This document shows positions 27,322 to 38,796 of a stretch of DNA of 64,000 bases, piece after piece (position 1 is the stretch's first letter; each line of letters begins with the position of its first letter). This stretch comes from Actinomycetes bacterium. GTDB taxonomy: Bacteria > Actinomycetota > Acidimicrobiia > Acidimicrobiales > Acidimicrobiaceae. Under the pieces are notes generated by a model, which did no database searches, was not told the DNA's origin, and saw nothing but the letters and a program-made list of their open reading frames with translations. The position numbers and the translations under genes are program-made. The stretch covers positions 62,001-126,000 of the forward strand of contig JAKARV010000001.1 in NCBI GenBank assembly GCA_021819205.1, written 5' to 3'.

Positions 27322-30300
27322 GTGCTTGATTTAAGCCGTTTCGATCAGATCCGGATCGGCCTCGCCACCTCTGAGGACATCCGCGGATGGTCCCGTGGCG
27401 AGGTGAAGAAGCCGGAGACGATCAACTACCGGACGCTTCGGCCGGAACGGGATGGCCTGTTTTGCGAGCGGATCTTTGGCCCGACCCGGGACTGGGAGTG
27501 CGCGTGCGGCAAGTACAAGCGTGTTCGCTTCAAGGGCATCGTCTGCGAGCGCTGCGGCGTAGAGGTAACCCGCTCGAAGGTTCGCCGCGAGCGCATGGGC
27601 CATATCGAGCTTGCGGCGCCAGTGGTGCATATCTGGTACCTTAGGGGCACCCGCTCCTGGCTTGCTTATCTCCTCATGGGGACCACCCCCAAGGAGGAAC
27701 TCAAGGCAAAGCAGCTCGAGAAGGTGATTTACTTTGCGGCCAACCTTGTCACCCACGTCGACGAGGAGAGGCGCCACGATGACCTTCCAAACCTCGAGGT
27801 TGAGATGATCTCCGAACTCAAGGAGGTCGAGAGCCGCAGGGACATCGACATCGAGGAGCACTTCCAGCGCCTCGAGGCCGAGTTGGCTGAGCTCGAGGCG
27901 GAGGGGGCAAAGGAGTCCGACATCCGTGCGCGCCAGCGCCAGCTCGAACGGGAGATCGCAGCCGTCCGGGAGCGTTACAGCAAGCAGGTTGAGCTGATCC
28001 GTCGGACCTTTGACGAATTTCGGGATATTCATCCGCGCAAGATCGTCGAGGATGAGATTCTGTGGCGCGAACTCAGGGCTCGCTACGGCGGTTACTTCGA
28101 GGGTGGCATGGGGGCGGAGGCAATTTCGGATCTCATCTCTCGAATCGACTTCGACCAAGAGCAGGTGAAGCTGCGCGAGATGATCGAGCCATCCGACTCG
28201 AGACGGGCTCTGTCAGCTCAGCGCCGGCAGAAGGCGATTCGCCGGCTCAAGATCATCTCCTCCTTCAACCGCCGCGATGCCGACGGGAACCGGATCAACG
28301 ATCCGATGGCAATGATCCTCTCTCTGGTCCCGGTGATCCCGCCGGATCTGCGGCCGATGGTACAGCTTGACGGTGGCCGCTTTGCCACCAGCGACCTGAA
28401 CGACCTCTACCGCCGGGTCATCAACCGAAACAACCGCCTGAAGCGGCTGCTGGATTTGGGTGCTCCGGAGATCATCGTCAACAACGAGAAGCGGATGCTT
28501 CAGGAGGCTGTGGACGCTCTCTTCGACAACGGGAGGCGTGGCCGCCCGGTCACCGGGCCTGGCAACCGGCCGCTCAAGAGCCTCTCCGACATGCTCAAGG
28601 GCAAGCAGGGCCGTTTTCGGCAGAACTTGCTCGGGAAGCGGGTCGACTACTCTGGCCGCTCGGTCATCGTCGGCGGCCCGACCCTCAAGCTTCATCAGTG
28701 TGGACTTCCCAAGCTCATGGCGTTAGAGCTGTTCAAGCCTTTCGTCATGCGCAGGCTGGTCGAGCTGGAGTTTGCTCAGAACATCAAGTCGGCCAAGCGC
28801 ATGGTCGAACGACGGCGACCGCAGGTGTGGGGGGTGCTCGATGAGGTGATCAAGGAGCATCCGGTCCTCCTGAACCGCGCTCCCACTCTGCACCGCCTCG
28901 GTATCCAGGCCTTCGAGCCGGTTCTGGTCGAGGGGAAGGCGATCCAGCTCCATCCGTTGGTCACCACCGCTTTTAACGCGGATTTCGACGGCGACCAGAT
29001 GGCTGTGCACCTTCCGCTCTCTGCTGAGGCGCAGGCGGAGGCGAGGGTACTGATGCTCTCGGTGAACAACATCATTTCACCCGCCACCGGCCGTCCGATT
29101 ACGGTTCCCTCGCTTGATATGGTCTTCGGTCTTTACTATCTGACCATCGTCCGCGAGGAGGAGAAGGGAGCGGGCAAGGTCTTCCGCCACGCCTACGAGG
29201 TTCAGCGTGCCTACGACTCCAAAGAGCTCGGGCTGCACGCGCCGATTCGTCTCCGGCGCCCGGTCGATCACGATGGCGGCATCGAGGAGGTTAGGACCAC
29301 CGCAGGCAGAGTGATCTTCAACGGCGCCATGCCGGAGGGATTCCGGTTTGTCAACGAAGTGGTGGGCAAGCGTAATCTTCCGATCGGAGCGATTGTCGAG
29401 GAGGTGGCTAACCGCTACCCGCGCAACGTTATTCAAGAGACCCTGGATGCCGTCAAGGATCTTGGCTTTCGCTTTGCCACCCAGTCCGGCCTGACCATCT
29501 CCATCGACGACGTTCGCACGCCCTCGGGGAAGGCTGAGATCCTCGACCGCTATGAGCGCGAGGCGGACAAGGCGGAGTCGCAGTTCAAGAGGGGAATCAT
29601 CACTGACGACGAGCGCAAGCAGAAGGAGATCGAGATCTGGACCTCGGCCACCGCGGAGATTGGCCGGGCGATCGAGGAGATGCTTGGCGCCGATTCGATG
29701 AACCCGCTGGGGATGATGATTGACTCGGGCGCGCGAGGGAATCCGCAACAGATCCGGCAGATATCGGGCTTGAAAGGGCTGGTAGCCAACCCACGGGGAG
29801 AGATGATTCCCCGCCCGATCAAGTCCTCATTCCGAGAGGGGCTGCAGGTCCTGGAGTACTTCCTCTCTACTCACGGAGCCCGCAAGGGGCTTGCGGACAT
29901 CGCGTTGAGGACAGCCGACTCCGGCTACCTGACCCGGCGCCTCGTGGACGTGGCGCAGGAGCTGATCGTCCGTGAAGTCGACTGTGGCAGCGTCCGCGGC
30001 ATCTGGGTCGATGATCTTCGGAGTGACGAGGCTGGGCAGCGCCATTACCTGGAGACGAGGGCGTATGGCCGGGTGCTAGCCGATGCGGTGACGCTTTCGG
30101 ATGGGGAGGTTGTAGAGCGCGGGACGCTGCTTACCGACGTCCTAGTCGACAAGGTTGCGTCTGACAGCACTGTATCCCAGATCCGGGTGCGCTCCCCGCT
30201 GACCTGTGAGACCGCCCACGGCGTCTGTGCGAGCTGCTACGGCCAGTCGCTGGGTGGCCAGGGGCTCATCGAGCTGGGCGAGGCGGTGGGTGTGGTCGCC

Positions 30301-31167
30301 GCGCAGTCGATTGGTGAGCCTGGAACCCAGCTCACCATGCGAACCTTCCACCAGGGTGGTATCGCTGGTGCCGACATCACTCACGGACTTCCCCGCGTCG
30401 TCGAGCTATTCGAAGCGCGCACGCCTCGAGGCGCGGCGGTGTTGGCCCACGGCTCGGGGACGGTCCGGATCGAAGATGAGGAGAATGGCCGAAAGGTAAC
30501 CGTCGTCCACGATGATGGGACGGAGGAGTCCTACCTTCTCCCGACGCGCGTTCATCTGGAGGTGGCTGGCGGGCAAGAGGTCGAAGCCGGTGACCCGCTG
30601 GTCCAAGGACCGAAAGATCCGAAGCAGGTTTTGGAGATCAAGGGGATCAGGGAGACGCAGCAGTACCTGGTGGACGAGGTTCAGAAGGTCTATCGTGACC
30701 AGGGCGTGTCTATCCACGATAAGCACATCGAGCTGATCGTTCGCCAGATGCTTCGCCGCGTTCTGGTAGCTGAGCCGGGTGACTCGTCTTTTCTCCCGGG
30801 AGAGCGGGTCGACAGCCGCAGCTATGCCGACGTCAACCGTGCGCTGGCCGCCGAGGGGCGCAACCCGGCCGAGGGGCGTCCGGAGCTGATGGGAATCACC
30901 AAAGCATCGCTGGCCACCGACTCATGGCTCTCGGCAGCCTCGTTCCAAGAGACCACCAGGGTCCTGACCGAGGCGGCCATCGAAGGGCGCTCGGATCCGC
31001 TGGTCGGGTTGAAGGAGAACATCATCCTTGGCAAGCTGATTCCGGCCGGCTCCGGCGTGGGCACCTATCGTTCGGTTGAGGTGAAGGCGCCGTTCCATCG
31101 CCGGCTCTCCTTCTGGAGCTCGGATGAGGACTTCACCGCTGGCGGTGATCTTATCGAAGAGGGCTGA
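27322..31167 (+). CDS. rpoC: DNA-directed RNA polymerase beta' subunit
   Basis: A 1281-residue beta' subunit. The N-terminal zinc-binding site is [20 protein letters not shown] (near residues 60-79), and the catalytic magnesium loop NADFDGDQM has its aspartates at 554, 556 and 558. The second zinc site reads [13 protein letters not shown] with an earlier cysteine in VDCGSVRG. Trigger-loop blocks [25 protein letters not shown] are intact. The GTG start directly abuts the rpoB stop (TAGGTG), so the two subunits are translated as a pair. Confidence 0.97.
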   Translation: MLDLSRFDQIRIGLATSEDIRGWSRGEVKKPETINYRTLRPERDGLFCERIFGPTRDWECACGKYKRVRFKGIVCERCGVEVTRSKVRRERMGHIELAAPVVHIWYLRGTRSWLAYLLMGTTPKEELKAKQLEKVIYFAANLVTHVDEERRHDDLPNLEVEMISELKEVESRRDIDIEEHFQRLEAELAELEAEGAKESDIRARQRQLEREIAAVRERYSKQVELIRRTFDEFRDIHPRKIVEDEILWRELRARYGGYFEGGMGAEAISDLISRIDFDQEQVKLREMIEPSDSRRALSAQRRQKAIRRLKIISSFNRRDADGNRINDPMAMILSLVPVIPPDLRPMVQLDGGRFATSDLNDLYRRVINRNNRLKRLLDLGAPEIIVNNEKRMLQEAVDALFDNGRRGRPVTGPGNRPLKSLSDMLKGKQGRFRQNLLGKRVDYSGRSVIVGGPTLKLHQCGLPKLMALELFKPFVMRRLVELEFAQNIKSAKRMVERRRPQVWGVLDEVIKEHPVLLNRAPTLHRLGIQAFEPVLVEGKAIQLHPLVTTAFNADFDGDQMAVHLPLSAEAQAEARVLMLSVNNIISPATGRPITVPSLDMVFGLYYLTIVREEEKGAGKVFRHAYEVQRAYDSKELGLHAPIRLRRPVDHDGGIEEVRTTAGRVIFNGAMPEGFRFVNEVVGKRNLPIGAIVEEVANRYPRNVIQETLDAVKDLGFRFATQSGLTISIDDVRTPSGKAEILDRYEREADKAESQFKRGIITDDERKQKEIEIWTSATAEIGRAIEEMLGADSMNPLGMMIDSGARGNPQQIRQISGLKGLVANPRGEMIPRPIKSSFREGLQVLEYFLSTHGARKGLADIALRTADSGYLTRRLVDVAQELIVREVDCGSVRGIWVDDLRSDEAGQRHYLETRAYGRVLADAVTLSDGEVVERGTLLTDVLVDKVASDSTVSQIRVRSPLTCETAHGVCASCYGQSLGGQGLIELGEAVGVVAAQSIGEPGTQLTMRTFHQGGIAGADITHGLPRVVELFEARTPRGAAVLAHGSGTVRIEDEENGRKVTVVHDDGTEESYLLPTRVHLEVAGGQEVEAGDPLVQGPKDPKQVLEIKGIRETQQYLVDEVQKVYRDQGVSIHDKHIELIVRQMLRRVLVAEPGDSSFLPGERVDSRSYADVNRALAAEGRNPAEGRPELMGITKASLATDSWLSAASFQETTRVLTEAAIEGRSDPLVGLKENIILGKLIPAGSGVGTYRSVEVKAPFHRRLSFWSSDEDFTAGGDLIEEG

Positions 31168-31191
31168 CCGGCCCGTCTGCGGTGGTACAAT
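31164..31191 (+). promoter_or_regulatory. Possible promoter for the rpsL-rpsG-fusA operon
   Basis: TACAAT (31186-31191) is preceded after 16 bases by CTGACC (31164-31169), which partly matches TTGACA. The sequence straddles the end of rpoC and would start transcription at about 31199, just before two hairpins. Confidence is limited because the -35 element overlaps coding sequence. Confidence 0.35.
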
Positions 31192-31199
31192 GTTGGTTT

Positions 31200-31255
31200 G
31201 TGCCGGTCCACGGCGGGCCGGCACTCGATCTGCGCAGCGGCTTTGTTGGGCCGCT
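31200..31255 (+). promoter_or_regulatory. Two hairpins in the rpoC-rpsL intergenic leader
   Basis: The first stem, GTGCCGGTCC (31200-31209) with GGGCCGGCAC (31215-31224), is 10 bp with one G-T pair and a five-base loop. The second, AGCGGC (31236-31241) with GCCGCT (31250-31255), is followed by TTTGCCCCC. They may terminate part of the rpoBC transcript or be a leader structure of the str operon. Their similarity to a described r-protein binding site was not recognised. Confidence 0.45.
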
Positions 31256-31301
31256 TTGCCCCCTTCTACGGAGAGGTTGTTTTTGATATGAGAGGAAGAC
31301 C

Positions 31302-31673
31302 GTGCCCACGATAGCGCAGCTGGTGCGCAAGGGCCGCGAGAGCAAAAGAGCCAAGACGAAGACCCCGGCTCTCAAGGGATCCCCCCAGCGGCGGGGAGTC
31401 TGCACCCGGGTCTACACCACGACTCCGAAGAAGCCGAACTCTGCTCTGCGCAAAGTGGCTCGCGTCAGGCTAACCTCCGGTGTCGAGGTGACCGCATACA
31501 TTCCCGGGATTGGCCACAACCTCCAGGAACACTCGATCGTGCTGGTGCGCGGGGGAAGGGTAAAGGACCTTCCAGGAGTCCGCTACAAGATCGTTCGCGG
31601 GTCGCTCGACTCCGCCGGGGTCAAGAACCGCAAACAGGCTCGTAGCCGCTACGGTGCGAAGAGGGAGAAGTAA
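31302..31673 (+). CDS. rpsL: 30S ribosomal protein S12
   Basis: A 123-residue uS12 at the decoding centre. The loops contacting the A-site codon are [10 protein letters not shown] (Lys43, Lys44) and [12 protein letters not shown] (Lys88); the lysines that change in streptomycin resistance are wild type. GTG 31302 is the start. Its stop overlaps the first base of the rpsG start (TAATG), typical of this operon. Confidence 0.97.
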   Translation: MPTIAQLVRKGRESKRAKTKTPALKGSPQRRGVCTRVYTTTPKKPNSALRKVARVRLTSGVEVTAYIPGIGHNLQEHSIVLVRGGRVKDLPGVRYKIVRGSLDSAGVKNRKQARSRYGAKREK

Positions 31674-32143
31674 TGCCGAGGAAAGGCCCGGTACCGGTAA
31701 GGCAGCTCGTTGCTGACCCGGTCTACCACTCCGTGCTGGTCGCCCAGGTGATCAATAAGATTCTCCGGAACGGAAAGAAGACCGTTTCGGAGCACATCGT
31801 CTACAAGGCACTCGATATTATTGCCGAGAAGGTAGGCGGCGATCCGCTGGTTGTCTTGAAGCGGGCGGTAGACAACACCAAGCCGGAGACCGAGGTCCGT
31901 TCGCGCCGTGTTGGCGGTGCGACCTATCAGGTTCCGGTTTTGGTCAAGCCGAGGAGACAAACCTCTCTCGCCATTCGCTGGATCGTTACTAACGCCAAAA
32001 ACCGGCGGGAGAAGACGATGATCGAGCGGTTCGCAAACGAGGTGCTTGACGCCTCCAACGGCGTTGGCGCTTCGGTGAAGCGGCGCGACGATACCCACAA
32101 GATGGCCGAGTCAAACCGCGCCTTCATGCACTACCGCTGGTAG
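31673..32143 (+). CDS. rpsG: 30S ribosomal protein S7
   Basis: A 156-residue uS7 that nucleates assembly of the 30S head and lines the E site. It begins [31 protein letters not shown], with [12 protein letters not shown] and the C-terminal AFMHYRW as conserved ends. ATG 31673 overlaps the S12 stop. In E. coli S7 represses this operon; a comparable element was not identified. Confidence 0.97.
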   Translation: MPRKGPVPVRQLVADPVYHSVLVAQVINKILRNGKKTVSEHIVYKALDIIAEKVGGDPLVVLKRAVDNTKPETEVRSRRVGGATYQVPVLVKPRRQTSLAIRWIVTNAKNRREKTMIERFANEVLDASNGVGASVKRRDDTHKMAESNRAFMHYRW

Positions 32144-32178
32144 CCGGCAGGGCCTGAAGATAGAGGGAGTTGGGAGAT

Positions 32179-34266
32179 ATGGCTCCACCACGTGAAGTTC
32201 CGCTTGAGCGGCTGCGCAACATTGGGATCATGGCTCATATTGATGCCGGGAAGACGACCACGACCGAGCGGATTCTCTACTATACGGGGAAGAACTACAA
32301 GATCGGCGAGGTTCACGAGGGCGCGGCGACCATGGACTGGATGCCCCAGGAGCAGGAGCGGGGGATCACGATCACCTCGGCCGCTACGACCGCGTTCTGG
32401 AAGGACCACCGAATCAACATTATTGACACTCCGGGACACGTCGACTTCACCGTAGAGGTGGAGCGGAGCCTGCGTGTTCTCGACGGTGCGGTTGCCGTCT
32501 TCGACGCCGTTGCCGGCGTTGAGCCGCAGACCGAGACCGTTTGGAGGCAGGGCAACAAGTATGGGGTGCCGCGGATCTGCTTTGTCAACAAGATGGATCG
32601 GGTTGGCGCCAACTTTGAACGTTGCGTGGGGATGATCAGCGACCGGCTTGATGCGGTGCCGTTGGTAATTCAGCTTCCGATCGGCGCAGAGGGTGATTTT
32701 GTCGGGGTGATAGACCTGGTAAAGATGGAGGCCGTCACCTGGGAAGAGGGGATGGGGGATCGGTTCCACGCCGTAGAGATCCCGGCATCGCTTGCGGCCG
32801 AGGCGGAGAAGGCCCATCACGAGCTGATCGACGTGCTCTCCAACTACGACGACGAGCTTATGGAGCTCTATATTGGCGAGGAGCCGATCACTGCGGGCTT
32901 CTTGGCCTCGTCCATCAGGCGAGCGACCATTGACAATCAGGTCGTGCCGGTACTTTGTGGCTCGGCCTTCAAGAACAAGGGAGTTCAGCCGCTGCTGGAT
33001 GCGGTCATCGCGTATCTTCCTTCACCGCTTGACATTCCGGCGGCCACTGGCACCGACATGTCCGGTCGCGAGGTCGTTGAGCGGGAGGCTTCGGAAACTG
33101 CGCCATTCTCAGCGCTGGCGTTCAAGATCATGACCGATCCGTTTGTTGGCAAGTTGACCTACTTTCGGGTCTACTCGGGCACTCTCGAGAAGGGCGCGAC
33201 CGTGCTCAACTCCACCAAGGACAAGAAGGAGCGGATCGGTCGGCTGCTGCTCATGCACGCCAACCACCGCGAGGACATCGAGGCAGTCCATGCCGGCGAC
33301 ATCGTCGCCGCGGTAGGACTGAAGAACACGACAACCGGCGATACGCTTTGCGATCCGGGCAAGCCGGTGATTCTCGAGAGCCTGGAGTTTCCGGAGCCGG
33401 TGATTCACGTTGCGGTGGAGCCCAAGACCAAGGCTGATCAGGAGAAGATGAGCCGCGCCCTCTACGCGCTATCTGAAGAGGACCCGACGTTCCGGGTGAG
33501 GAGCGACCAGGAGACCGGACAGACGGTCATCTCCGGCATGGGGGAGTTGCATCTCGAAGTGCTGGTCGATCGGATGCTCCGGGAGTTCAAGGTCGACGCC
33601 AACGTTGGCAAGCCCCAGGTGGCGTACCGCGAGACCATCCGCAAGCCGGTACAGCGGGTAGAGGAGCGCTACATTCGGCAGACTGGAGGCCGTGGCCAGT
33701 ACGGACACGTGGTTATCAACGTGGAGCCGCTTGGCCCCGGCGGAGGTTACGAGTTCGTCGACAAGATCACCGGTGGGGTCATACCGAAGGAGTACATCCC
33801 CGCTGTTGACGCTGGCATCCAGGATGCGATCGTCTCGGGGGTGCTGGCGGGGTACCCGGTGGTCGATCTGCGGGTTTCGTTGATCTTTGGTTCTTACCAC
33901 GACGTCGACTCATCGGAGATGGCCTTCCGGATTGCGGGTTCGCTTGCTATCAAGAAGGCGGCTCGCCAGGCGGATCCGGTGCTGCTGGAGCCGATCATGG
34001 CGGTCGAGGTGGTAACGCCGGATGACTACATGGGTGATGTCATCGGTGATCTTTCTGCACGGCGAGGCCGGGTAGAAGGCATGGACCAGGTCGGTAACAA
34101 TCAGGTGATCCGGGCGCAAGTGCCGCTTTCGGAGATGTTTGGTTACGCCACCGACTTGCGCTCAAAGACCCAAGGGCGTGCGACCTACACTATGCAGTTT
34201 CACGCCTACCAGGAAGTTCCGGATTCGATCGCTGCGGAGATCATCCGCAAGGTTCGGGGCGAGTAA
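32179..34266 (+). CDS. fusA: Elongation factor G
   Basis: A 695-residue translocation GTPase. The P-loop is [12 protein letters not shown], switch [14 protein letters not shown], and the base-recognition motif FVNKMDR; domains II-V follow in order with [14 protein letters not shown] in domain IV. ATG 32179 was chosen: GGGAG at 32165-32169 is nine bases upstream, whereas TTG 32170 would sit directly on that site. It lies between rpsG and tuf, the standard str operon order. Confidence 0.97.
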   Translation: MAPPREVPLERLRNIGIMAHIDAGKTTTTERILYYTGKNYKIGEVHEGAATMDWMPQEQERGITITSAATTAFWKDHRINIIDTPGHVDFTVEVERSLRVLDGAVAVFDAVAGVEPQTETVWRQGNKYGVPRICFVNKMDRVGANFERCVGMISDRLDAVPLVIQLPIGAEGDFVGVIDLVKMEAVTWEEGMGDRFHAVEIPASLAAEAEKAHHELIDVLSNYDDELMELYIGEEPITAGFLASSIRRATIDNQVVPVLCGSAFKNKGVQPLLDAVIAYLPSPLDIPAATGTDMSGREVVEREASETAPFSALAFKIMTDPFVGKLTYFRVYSGTLEKGATVLNSTKDKKERIGRLLLMHANHREDIEAVHAGDIVAAVGLKNTTTGDTLCDPGKPVILESLEFPEPVIHVAVEPKTKADQEKMSRALYALSEEDPTFRVRSDQETGQTVISGMGELHLEVLVDRMLREFKVDANVGKPQVAYRETIRKPVQRVEERYIRQTGGRGQYGHVVINVEPLGPGGGYEFVDKITGGVIPKEYIPAVDAGIQDAIVSGVLAGYPVVDLRVSLIFGSYHDVDSSEMAFRIAGSLAIKKAARQADPVLLEPIMAVEVVTPDDYMGDVIGDLSARRGRVEGMDQVGNNQVIRAQVPLSEMFGYATDLRSKTQGRATYTMQFHAYQEVPDSIAAEIIRKVRGE

Positions 34267-34336
34267 ACTACGTAAGCCTATTATGGATCATGACTGCGTC
34301 AGCTCGGCGCATTGAGTAGCAACGGAGCACATCAAA

Positions 34337-35524
34337 ATGGCAAAGCAAAAGTTCGAGCGGACCAAGCCCCACTTGAACATCGGGACCATGGGTCATATCG
34401 ATCACGGAAAGACGACGCTGACGGCGGCGATCACCAAGGTCCTGTCTGAGCGGAACCCGAACGTCAAGTTCAAGTCGTTTGATCAGATTGACAACGCACC
34501 GGAGGAGAAGGCCCGTGGCATAACCATCTCGATCTCGCACGTCGAGTACGAGACGGACCGCCGCCACTACGCGCACGTTGACATGCCGGGCCACGCGGAC
34601 TACATCAAGAACATGATTACCGGTGCCGCACAGGTCGACGGGGCCATTTTGGTCGTGGCGGCCACAGACGGTCCGATGCCGCAGACGCGCGAGCACGTCT
34701 TGCTCGCCCGCCAGGTTGGCGTTCCATACATCGTGGTGGCGCTCAACAAGGCGGACATGGTTGACGATGAAGAACTTCTCGACCTCGTGGAGCTTGAGGT
34801 TCGCGAGCTGCTCAACGAGTACGAGTTTCCTGGGGACGACACTCCAATAGTGAGGGTCTCCGCGCTCAAGGCGCTGGAGGGCGACGCGGCGTGGGAGGAC
34901 AAGATTGTCGAGCTCATGACTGCTGTCGACGACTACATTCCGGAGCCGGATCGACCCGTCGACCGGCCGTTCCTCATGCCAATCGAGGATGTTTTCACCA
35001 TTTCCGGCCGCGGCACCGTGGTAACCGGAAAGGTCGAGGCTGGCAAGGTCAAGGTTGGCGAGGAGGTCGAGATTGTCGGCTTGCGTCCGACCCAGAAGAC
35101 CGTAGCCACCGGTGTCGAGATGTTCAACAAGCTTCTTGACGAGGGCTTTGCCGGAGACAATGTCGGTGTTTTGCTTCGCGGAACCAAGAAGACGGATGTC
35201 GAGCGCGGGCAGGTTCTCTGCAAGCCGGGGTCGATAACGCCGCACACCACTTTCGAGGCGAACGTCTACGTGCTCTCCAAGGAAGAGGGTGGCCGTCACA
35301 AGCCGTTCTTCAACAACTACCGTCCGCAGTTCTACTTTAGGACCACGGATGTCACCGGGAGCATCACCCTTCCCGAGGGTACCGAGATGGTCATGCCTGG
35401 GGATAACGTGGCGATGACGGTGGAGCTGGGCAAGCCCGTAGCCATGGACGAGGGCCTCAGGTTCGCGATTCGTGAGGGTGGCCGGACCGTTGGCGCGGGC
35501 CGGGTTGTCAAAATAATCAAGTAA
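34337..35524 (+). CDS. tuf: Elongation factor Tu
   Basis: A 395-residue EF-Tu that delivers aminoacyl-tRNA. The GTPase motifs are GHIDHGKTT (P-loop), [12 protein letters not shown] and [11 protein letters not shown]; the effector loop [15 protein letters not shown] is complete. The P-loop valine common in EF-Tu (HVDHGKTT) is isoleucine here. [16 protein letters not shown] near the C-terminus is the tRNA and kirromycin region. A strong GC hairpin follows the stop, separating it from rpsJ. Confidence 0.97.
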   Translation: MAKQKFERTKPHLNIGTMGHIDHGKTTLTAAITKVLSERNPNVKFKSFDQIDNAPEEKARGITISISHVEYETDRRHYAHVDMPGHADYIKNMITGAAQVDGAILVVAATDGPMPQTREHVLLARQVGVPYIVVALNKADMVDDEELLDLVELEVRELLNEYEFPGDDTPIVRVSALKALEGDAAWEDKIVELMTAVDDYIPEPDRPVDRPFLMPIEDVFTISGRGTVVTGKVEAGKVKVGEEVEIVGLRPTQKTVATGVEMFNKLLDEGFAGDNVGVLLRGTKKTDVERGQVLCKPGSITPHTTFEANVYVLSKEEGGRHKPFFNNYRPQFYFRTTDVTGSITLPEGTEMVMPGDNVAMTVELGKPVAMDEGLRFAIREGGRTVGAGRVVKIIK

Positions 35525-35535
35525 CCGGCTTGAGC

Positions 35536-35563
35536 GTGGCCCCGGGGAGAGTCCCGGGGCCAC
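35536..35563 (+). terminator. GC-rich hairpin terminator after tuf
   Basis: GTGGCCCCGGG (35536-35546) and CCCGGGGCCAC (35553-35563) form a perfect 11-bp stem around six bases, just after the tuf stop. It lacks a T-run, as many terminator-like hairpins of GC-rich bacteria do. It divides the str operon from rpsJ. Confidence 0.6.
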
Positions 35564-35603
35564 TGCCATGCCGGGTCGGCTGCGAGGAGTTTCAGGGTGC
35601 GAG

Positions 35604-35927
35604 ATGAGTGATAGCAAGCAGAAGATCAGGATAAGGCTCAAGGGGTTCGACCACGAGATTCTCGAGACCTCTACGAAGCGGATAGTGGATACGGTGACCC
35701 GTACCCAGGGCAAGGTGGTTGGGCCGGTACCGCTTCCCACCGATATCCACCGGTACACGGTGATTCGTTCTCCGCACAAGTACAAGGACTCCCGGGAGCA
35801 CTTCGAGATGCGGGTGCACAAGCGGTTGCTCGATATAGTCGACCACTCGGTCAAGACTGTTGATGCGCTGAAGCGGCTGGAGCTGCCGGCCGGCGTCGAT
35901 ATCGAGATCAAGATCCAAAACGTGTAG
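35604..35927 (+). CDS. rpsJ: 30S ribosomal protein S10
   Basis: A 107-residue uS10, also the transcription factor NusE that binds NusG and NusB. It begins [40 protein letters not shown] and ends [14 protein letters not shown], both conserved. ATG 35604 was chosen over an in-frame start 12 codons upstream because the extra residues do not match the family. It stands between two GC-rich hairpins instead of leading directly into rplC. Confidence 0.96.
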   Translation: MSDSKQKIRIRLKGFDHEILETSTKRIVDTVTRTQGKVVGPVPLPTDIHRYTVIRSPHKYKDSREHFEMRVHKRLLDIVDHSVKTVDALKRLELPAGVDIEIKIQNV

Positions 35928-35931
35928 GCGT

Positions 35932-35952
35932 GGCGCGGCCGTGGGCCGCGCC
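35932..35952 (+). terminator. GC-rich hairpin directly after rpsJ
   Basis: GGCGCGGCC (35932-35940) and GGCCGCGCC (35944-35952) are perfect 9-bp complements with a three-base loop, five bases after the rpsJ stop. No T-run follows. It suggests that rpsJ can be transcribed as a short message apart from rplC onward. Confidence 0.5.
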
Positions 35953-36031
35953 CGCTAGTATTGTTAGGTCGTTTCTTAGTCCGGTTGTGCCTCCGTGGGA
36001 CCCTCCGGCGCATTGAGAAAAGAGTGTTTGG

Positions 36032-36045
36032 GCGCGCTAGCGCGC
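36032..36045 (+). repeat. 14-bp perfect palindrome upstream of rplC
   Basis: GCGCGCTAGCGCGC is a perfect palindrome 22 bases before the rplC start, in a 140-bp intergenic region that also has a hairpin after rpsJ. It could fold into a hairpin near the ribosome-binding site (GAAGGA) and affect S10-operon translation, or bind a protein. No consensus was recognised. Confidence 0.45.
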
Positions 36046-36067
36046 GTATTCCCAGATTGAAGGATCC

Positions 36068-36709
36068 ATGGCTACTAAGACAGTTGTAGGCGAGAAGGTT
36101 GGCATGACCCAGGTGTGGGTCGAAGGCGGGCGGGTGGTTCCGGTCACGGTTATCAGGGTGATTCCTGCCCGCGTGTTGCGGAAAAAGTCGGTAGAGACCG
36201 ACGGTTACGAGGCGCTACAGGTCGCGGTCGGCTCTGTCCAACCGTCGAAACTTACCAAGCCGGTTCTGGGGCAGTTCACTTCGCGCGGCGTCGAGCCGGC
36301 GCGGGAGATCATGGAGTTCAAGCTTGAAGAGCTCTCCGGATACAGCGTTGGCGATGAGATCAGCGCCGGGGCGATTGAGAGTGGCGATCGCGTTGACGTG
36401 TTGGGTGTATCAAAGGGGCATGGCTTCTCCGGAGGGATGAAGCGGCACAACTTCAAAGGGCAGGGCGGAGGTCACGGCAATCACAAGAAGCACCGCGCTC
36501 CGGGATCGATCGGAGCGTGCGCTACCCCTGCCCGGGTCTTCAAGGGCACGAGAATGGCCGGACGCTACGGCGGCACCCGTACGGCGGTTCTCAACCTCGA
36601 GGTGGTCCGGTCGGAGCCAGAGCGCCAGTTGATTCTGGTGAAGGGCGCCGTTCCCGGTCCGCGGGGCGCGAAGGTAATAATTCGGGACACCGTGAAGGGC
36701 GGGAAGTAG
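36068..36709 (+). CDS. rplC: 50S ribosomal protein L3
   Basis: A 213-residue uL3. It begins [24 protein letters not shown] and has the long loop [20 protein letters not shown] that reaches toward the peptidyl transferase centre. In E. coli a glutamine in GQNQTP is methylated by PrmB; this protein has GACATP at that place, as is usual in actinobacteria, so it lacks that target. The ribosome-binding site is GAAGGA. It leads the rplC-rplD-rplW-rplB string. Confidence 0.97.
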   Translation: MATKTVVGEKVGMTQVWVEGGRVVPVTVIRVIPARVLRKKSVETDGYEALQVAVGSVQPSKLTKPVLGQFTSRGVEPAREIMEFKLEELSGYSVGDEISAGAIESGDRVDVLGVSKGHGFSGGMKRHNFKGQGGGHGNHKKHRAPGSIGACATPARVFKGTRMAGRYGGTRTAVLNLEVVRSEPERQLILVKGAVPGPRGAKVIIRDTVKGGK

Positions 36710-36711
36710 CC

Positions 36712-37374
36712 GTGGCTGGAAGTGAAGGTTTGGTTGCGAGGGTCATCGGCGCCGAAGGCGCGGTGGTAGGCGAGCGCGAATTGCCGGCTTCGGTATTCGG
36801 CAACGATCCTCGCATTCCGCTTTTGCACCAGGTAGTGGTTGCGGAGCAGGCGGCAGCGCGCGCCGGCACCCACTCGACCAAGACGCGCGCCGAAGTCTCC
36901 GGAGGTGGCGCGAAACCGTTTCGCCAGAAGGGCACCGGAAATGCCCGCCAGGGGTCGATTCGTGCGCCCCAATACAAGGGGGGTGGTGTCGTTCATGGTC
37001 CCAGGCCGCGCGACTACTCCCAAAAGCTTTCAAAGAAGATGGTTAGGGGCGCGCTGTGCGACGCGCTATCCGATCGGGCTCAGGGAGGGGCGATCTACAT
37101 CTTTGGCGATGGGGTTTTTGACGCGATCTCGGCCAAGGTAGGTGCATCGGTTCTTGGGAACGCCGGCTTTGGTGAGTCAAAGGTAGCAGTTATCGCCATG
37201 GATGGGGACGCGACCCTGGTCAAGAGCCTTCGGAACTTGGCGCAAGTGCGGATCCAAAGCCCGGGTGCGCTGCTCACCTCCACCGTGCTCTCGGCGGATG
37301 CGGTCATCTTCACCGAGTCGGCGTTTTCGGAGATCGTTGAGCGTCTTTCCGGCGCGGAAGGGAGGCAGCAGTGA
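36712..37374 (+). CDS. rplD: 50S ribosomal protein L4
   Basis: A 220-residue uL4. The long loop that enters the exit tunnel is [38 protein letters not shown]; macrolide-contact residues there look normal. The C-terminal domain begins near [18 protein letters not shown] 36712 is the start, two bases after the rplC stop. In gammaproteobacteria L4 regulates the S10 operon; nothing equivalent could be seen here. Confidence 0.96.
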   Translation: MAGSEGLVARVIGAEGAVVGERELPASVFGNDPRIPLLHQVVVAEQAAARAGTHSTKTRAEVSGGGAKPFRQKGTGNARQGSIRAPQYKGGGVVHGPRPRDYSQKLSKKMVRGALCDALSDRAQGGAIYIFGDGVFDAISAKVGASVLGNAGFGESKVAVIAMDGDATLVKSLRNLAQVRIQSPGALLTSTVLSADAVIFTESAFSEIVERLSGAEGRQQ

Positions 37375-37667
37375 GCGTGCTCGACGAGTATTCGGTACTT
37401 CGGCGTCCCGTGGTGTCGGAGAAGAGCTATGGGCTGATGGACGCTGGCGTCTACACCTTCGAGGTAGAGCCTCGCGCTACCAAGATCGATATCCAGCGGT
37501 CCGTGGAGCGGCTGTTTGACGTCAAGGTTGCCAAGGTTAACACGCTGGTCCGGAAGGGAAAGAGCCGCCGGAACCGCAAAACTGGCTTGGTCAGTAGGGA
37601 GTCTGATCGGAAGGTGGCCTACGTCACCCTTCGCGAGGGCTTCCAGATCGAGCTGTTGCAGAAGTAG
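37371..37667 (+). CDS. rplW: 50S ribosomal protein L23
   Basis: A 98-residue uL23 at the tunnel exit, the docking site of trigger factor and [25 protein letters not shown] and [22 protein letters not shown] are family blocks. GTG 37371 overlaps the rplD stop by four bases (GTGA), indicating coupled translation. Confidence 0.96.
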   Translation: MSVLDEYSVLRRPVVSEKSYGLMDAGVYTFEVEPRATKIDIQRSVERLFDVKVAKVNTLVRKGKSRRNRKTGLVSRESDRKVAYVTLREGFQIELLQK

Positions 37668-37675
37668 GGAGTGGC

Positions 37676-38512
37676 ATGGCGATACGCAAGAGAAAGCCAA
37701 CGAGTGCCGGCCGGAGGTTTCAGTCGGTATCCAGCTTTTCGGAGATTACCAAGAGCAAACCAGAGAAGTCGCTGCTGGCTCCGCAGTCTTCTTCGGGAGG
37801 CCGAAACGCTATGGGCCGGAAGACGGCCCGGCACCGTGGCGGCGGCCACAAGCGCCAGTACCGGATCATCGACTTCAAGCGGGTCAAGGACGGGGTTGTG
37901 GCGACGGTTGCCGCGATCGAGTACGACCCCAATCGGAATGCGCGCATAGCGCTTCTGCACTACCACGATGGCGAGAAGCGCTACATCTTGGCACCCAAGG
38001 GGCTCCAGGTGGGAGGCAAGGTCCAGTCTGGGCAGGGTGCTGACATCACGGTCGGAAACGCGCTTCCGCTCAGGCTTATCCCGGTTGGAACGGTAATCCA
38101 CAACGTTGAGCTTCGCCCTGGCCAGGGTGGGAAGATCGCGAGGAGCGCCGGGATGAGCGTTCAACTTGTCGGCAAGGACGATACCTACGCCACTCTGCGG
38201 CTCCCTTCCACCGAGATGAGGAGGGTCCCTCTGGACTCGCGCGCCACCGTCGGGGAGGTTGGCAACTCCGAATTCGAGCTCATCTCGGTTGGAAAGGCTG
38301 GGCGCAGCCGGTGGAAGGGCGTACGTCCTCAGACACGGGGCGTGGCCATGAACCCGGTAGACCACCCGCTCGGTGGAGGAGAGGGCAAAACCTCTGGTGG
38401 TAGGCACCCGGTCTCGCCGTGGGGCAAGCCTGAGGGGCGCACTCGGCGCAGTCATCGCCCGTCCGACAAGTTGATTATCAGGCGCCGGCGTGGTCGCAGG
38501 GCTAGGAGATAG
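37676..38512 (+). CDS. rplB: 50S ribosomal protein L2
   Basis: A 278-residue uL2, needed for subunit association and the peptidyl transferase centre. It has the N-terminal [34 protein letters not shown] and the C-terminal [20 protein letters not shown]. The invariant histidine of DHP is present, but the following histidine of the usual DHPHGGGEG is leucine. rpsS starts two bases after the stop. Confidence 0.97.
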   Translation: MAIRKRKPTSAGRRFQSVSSFSEITKSKPEKSLLAPQSSSGGRNAMGRKTARHRGGGHKRQYRIIDFKRVKDGVVATVAAIEYDPNRNARIALLHYHDGEKRYILAPKGLQVGGKVQSGQGADITVGNALPLRLIPVGTVIHNVELRPGQGGKIARSAGMSVQLVGKDDTYATLRLPSTEMRRVPLDSRATVGEVGNSEFELISVGKAGRSRWKGVRPQTRGVAMNPVDHPLGGGEGKTSGGRHPVSPWGKPEGRTRRSHRPSDKLIIRRRRGRRARR

Positions 38513-38514
38513 GT

Positions 38515-38796
38515 ATGCCAAGGAGCTTGAAGAAGGGTCCGTTCATCGATGACCACCTTCTGAAGAAGGTGGACGACTTGAACGCAAAGAACGAGAAGCG
38601 GGTGATAAAAACCTGGTCGCGCCGGTCGACGATCATTCCCGATATGGTCGGCCATACCATCGCGGTTCACGACGGCAGGAAGCACGTTCCGGTTTACGTC
38701 ACCGAGTCGATGGTCGGACACAAGCTTGGAGAGTTCGCGCCTACGCGTACCTTCAGATACCACGCCGGCCAAGAGAAGGCTGCGAGGAGGCGGTAG
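38515..38796 (+). CDS. rpsS: 30S ribosomal protein S19
   Basis: A 93-residue uS19 in the 30S head that forms an intersubunit bridge with S13. [19 protein letters not shown] and [30 protein letters not shown] are diagnostic. It starts two bases after rplB and its stop shares a base with the rplV GTG start (TAGTG). Confidence 0.97.
   Translation: MPRSLKKGPFIDDHLLKKVDDLNAKNEKRVIKTWSRRSTIIPDMVGHTIAVHDGRKHVPVYVTESMVGHKLGEFAPTRTFRYHAGQEKAARRR

Noticed and set aside
34268-36013. Long antisense open frame opposite tuf and rpsJ
   Set aside because: Shadow of codon bias; it runs through the tuf and rpsJ genes and their terminators and has no recognisable domain.
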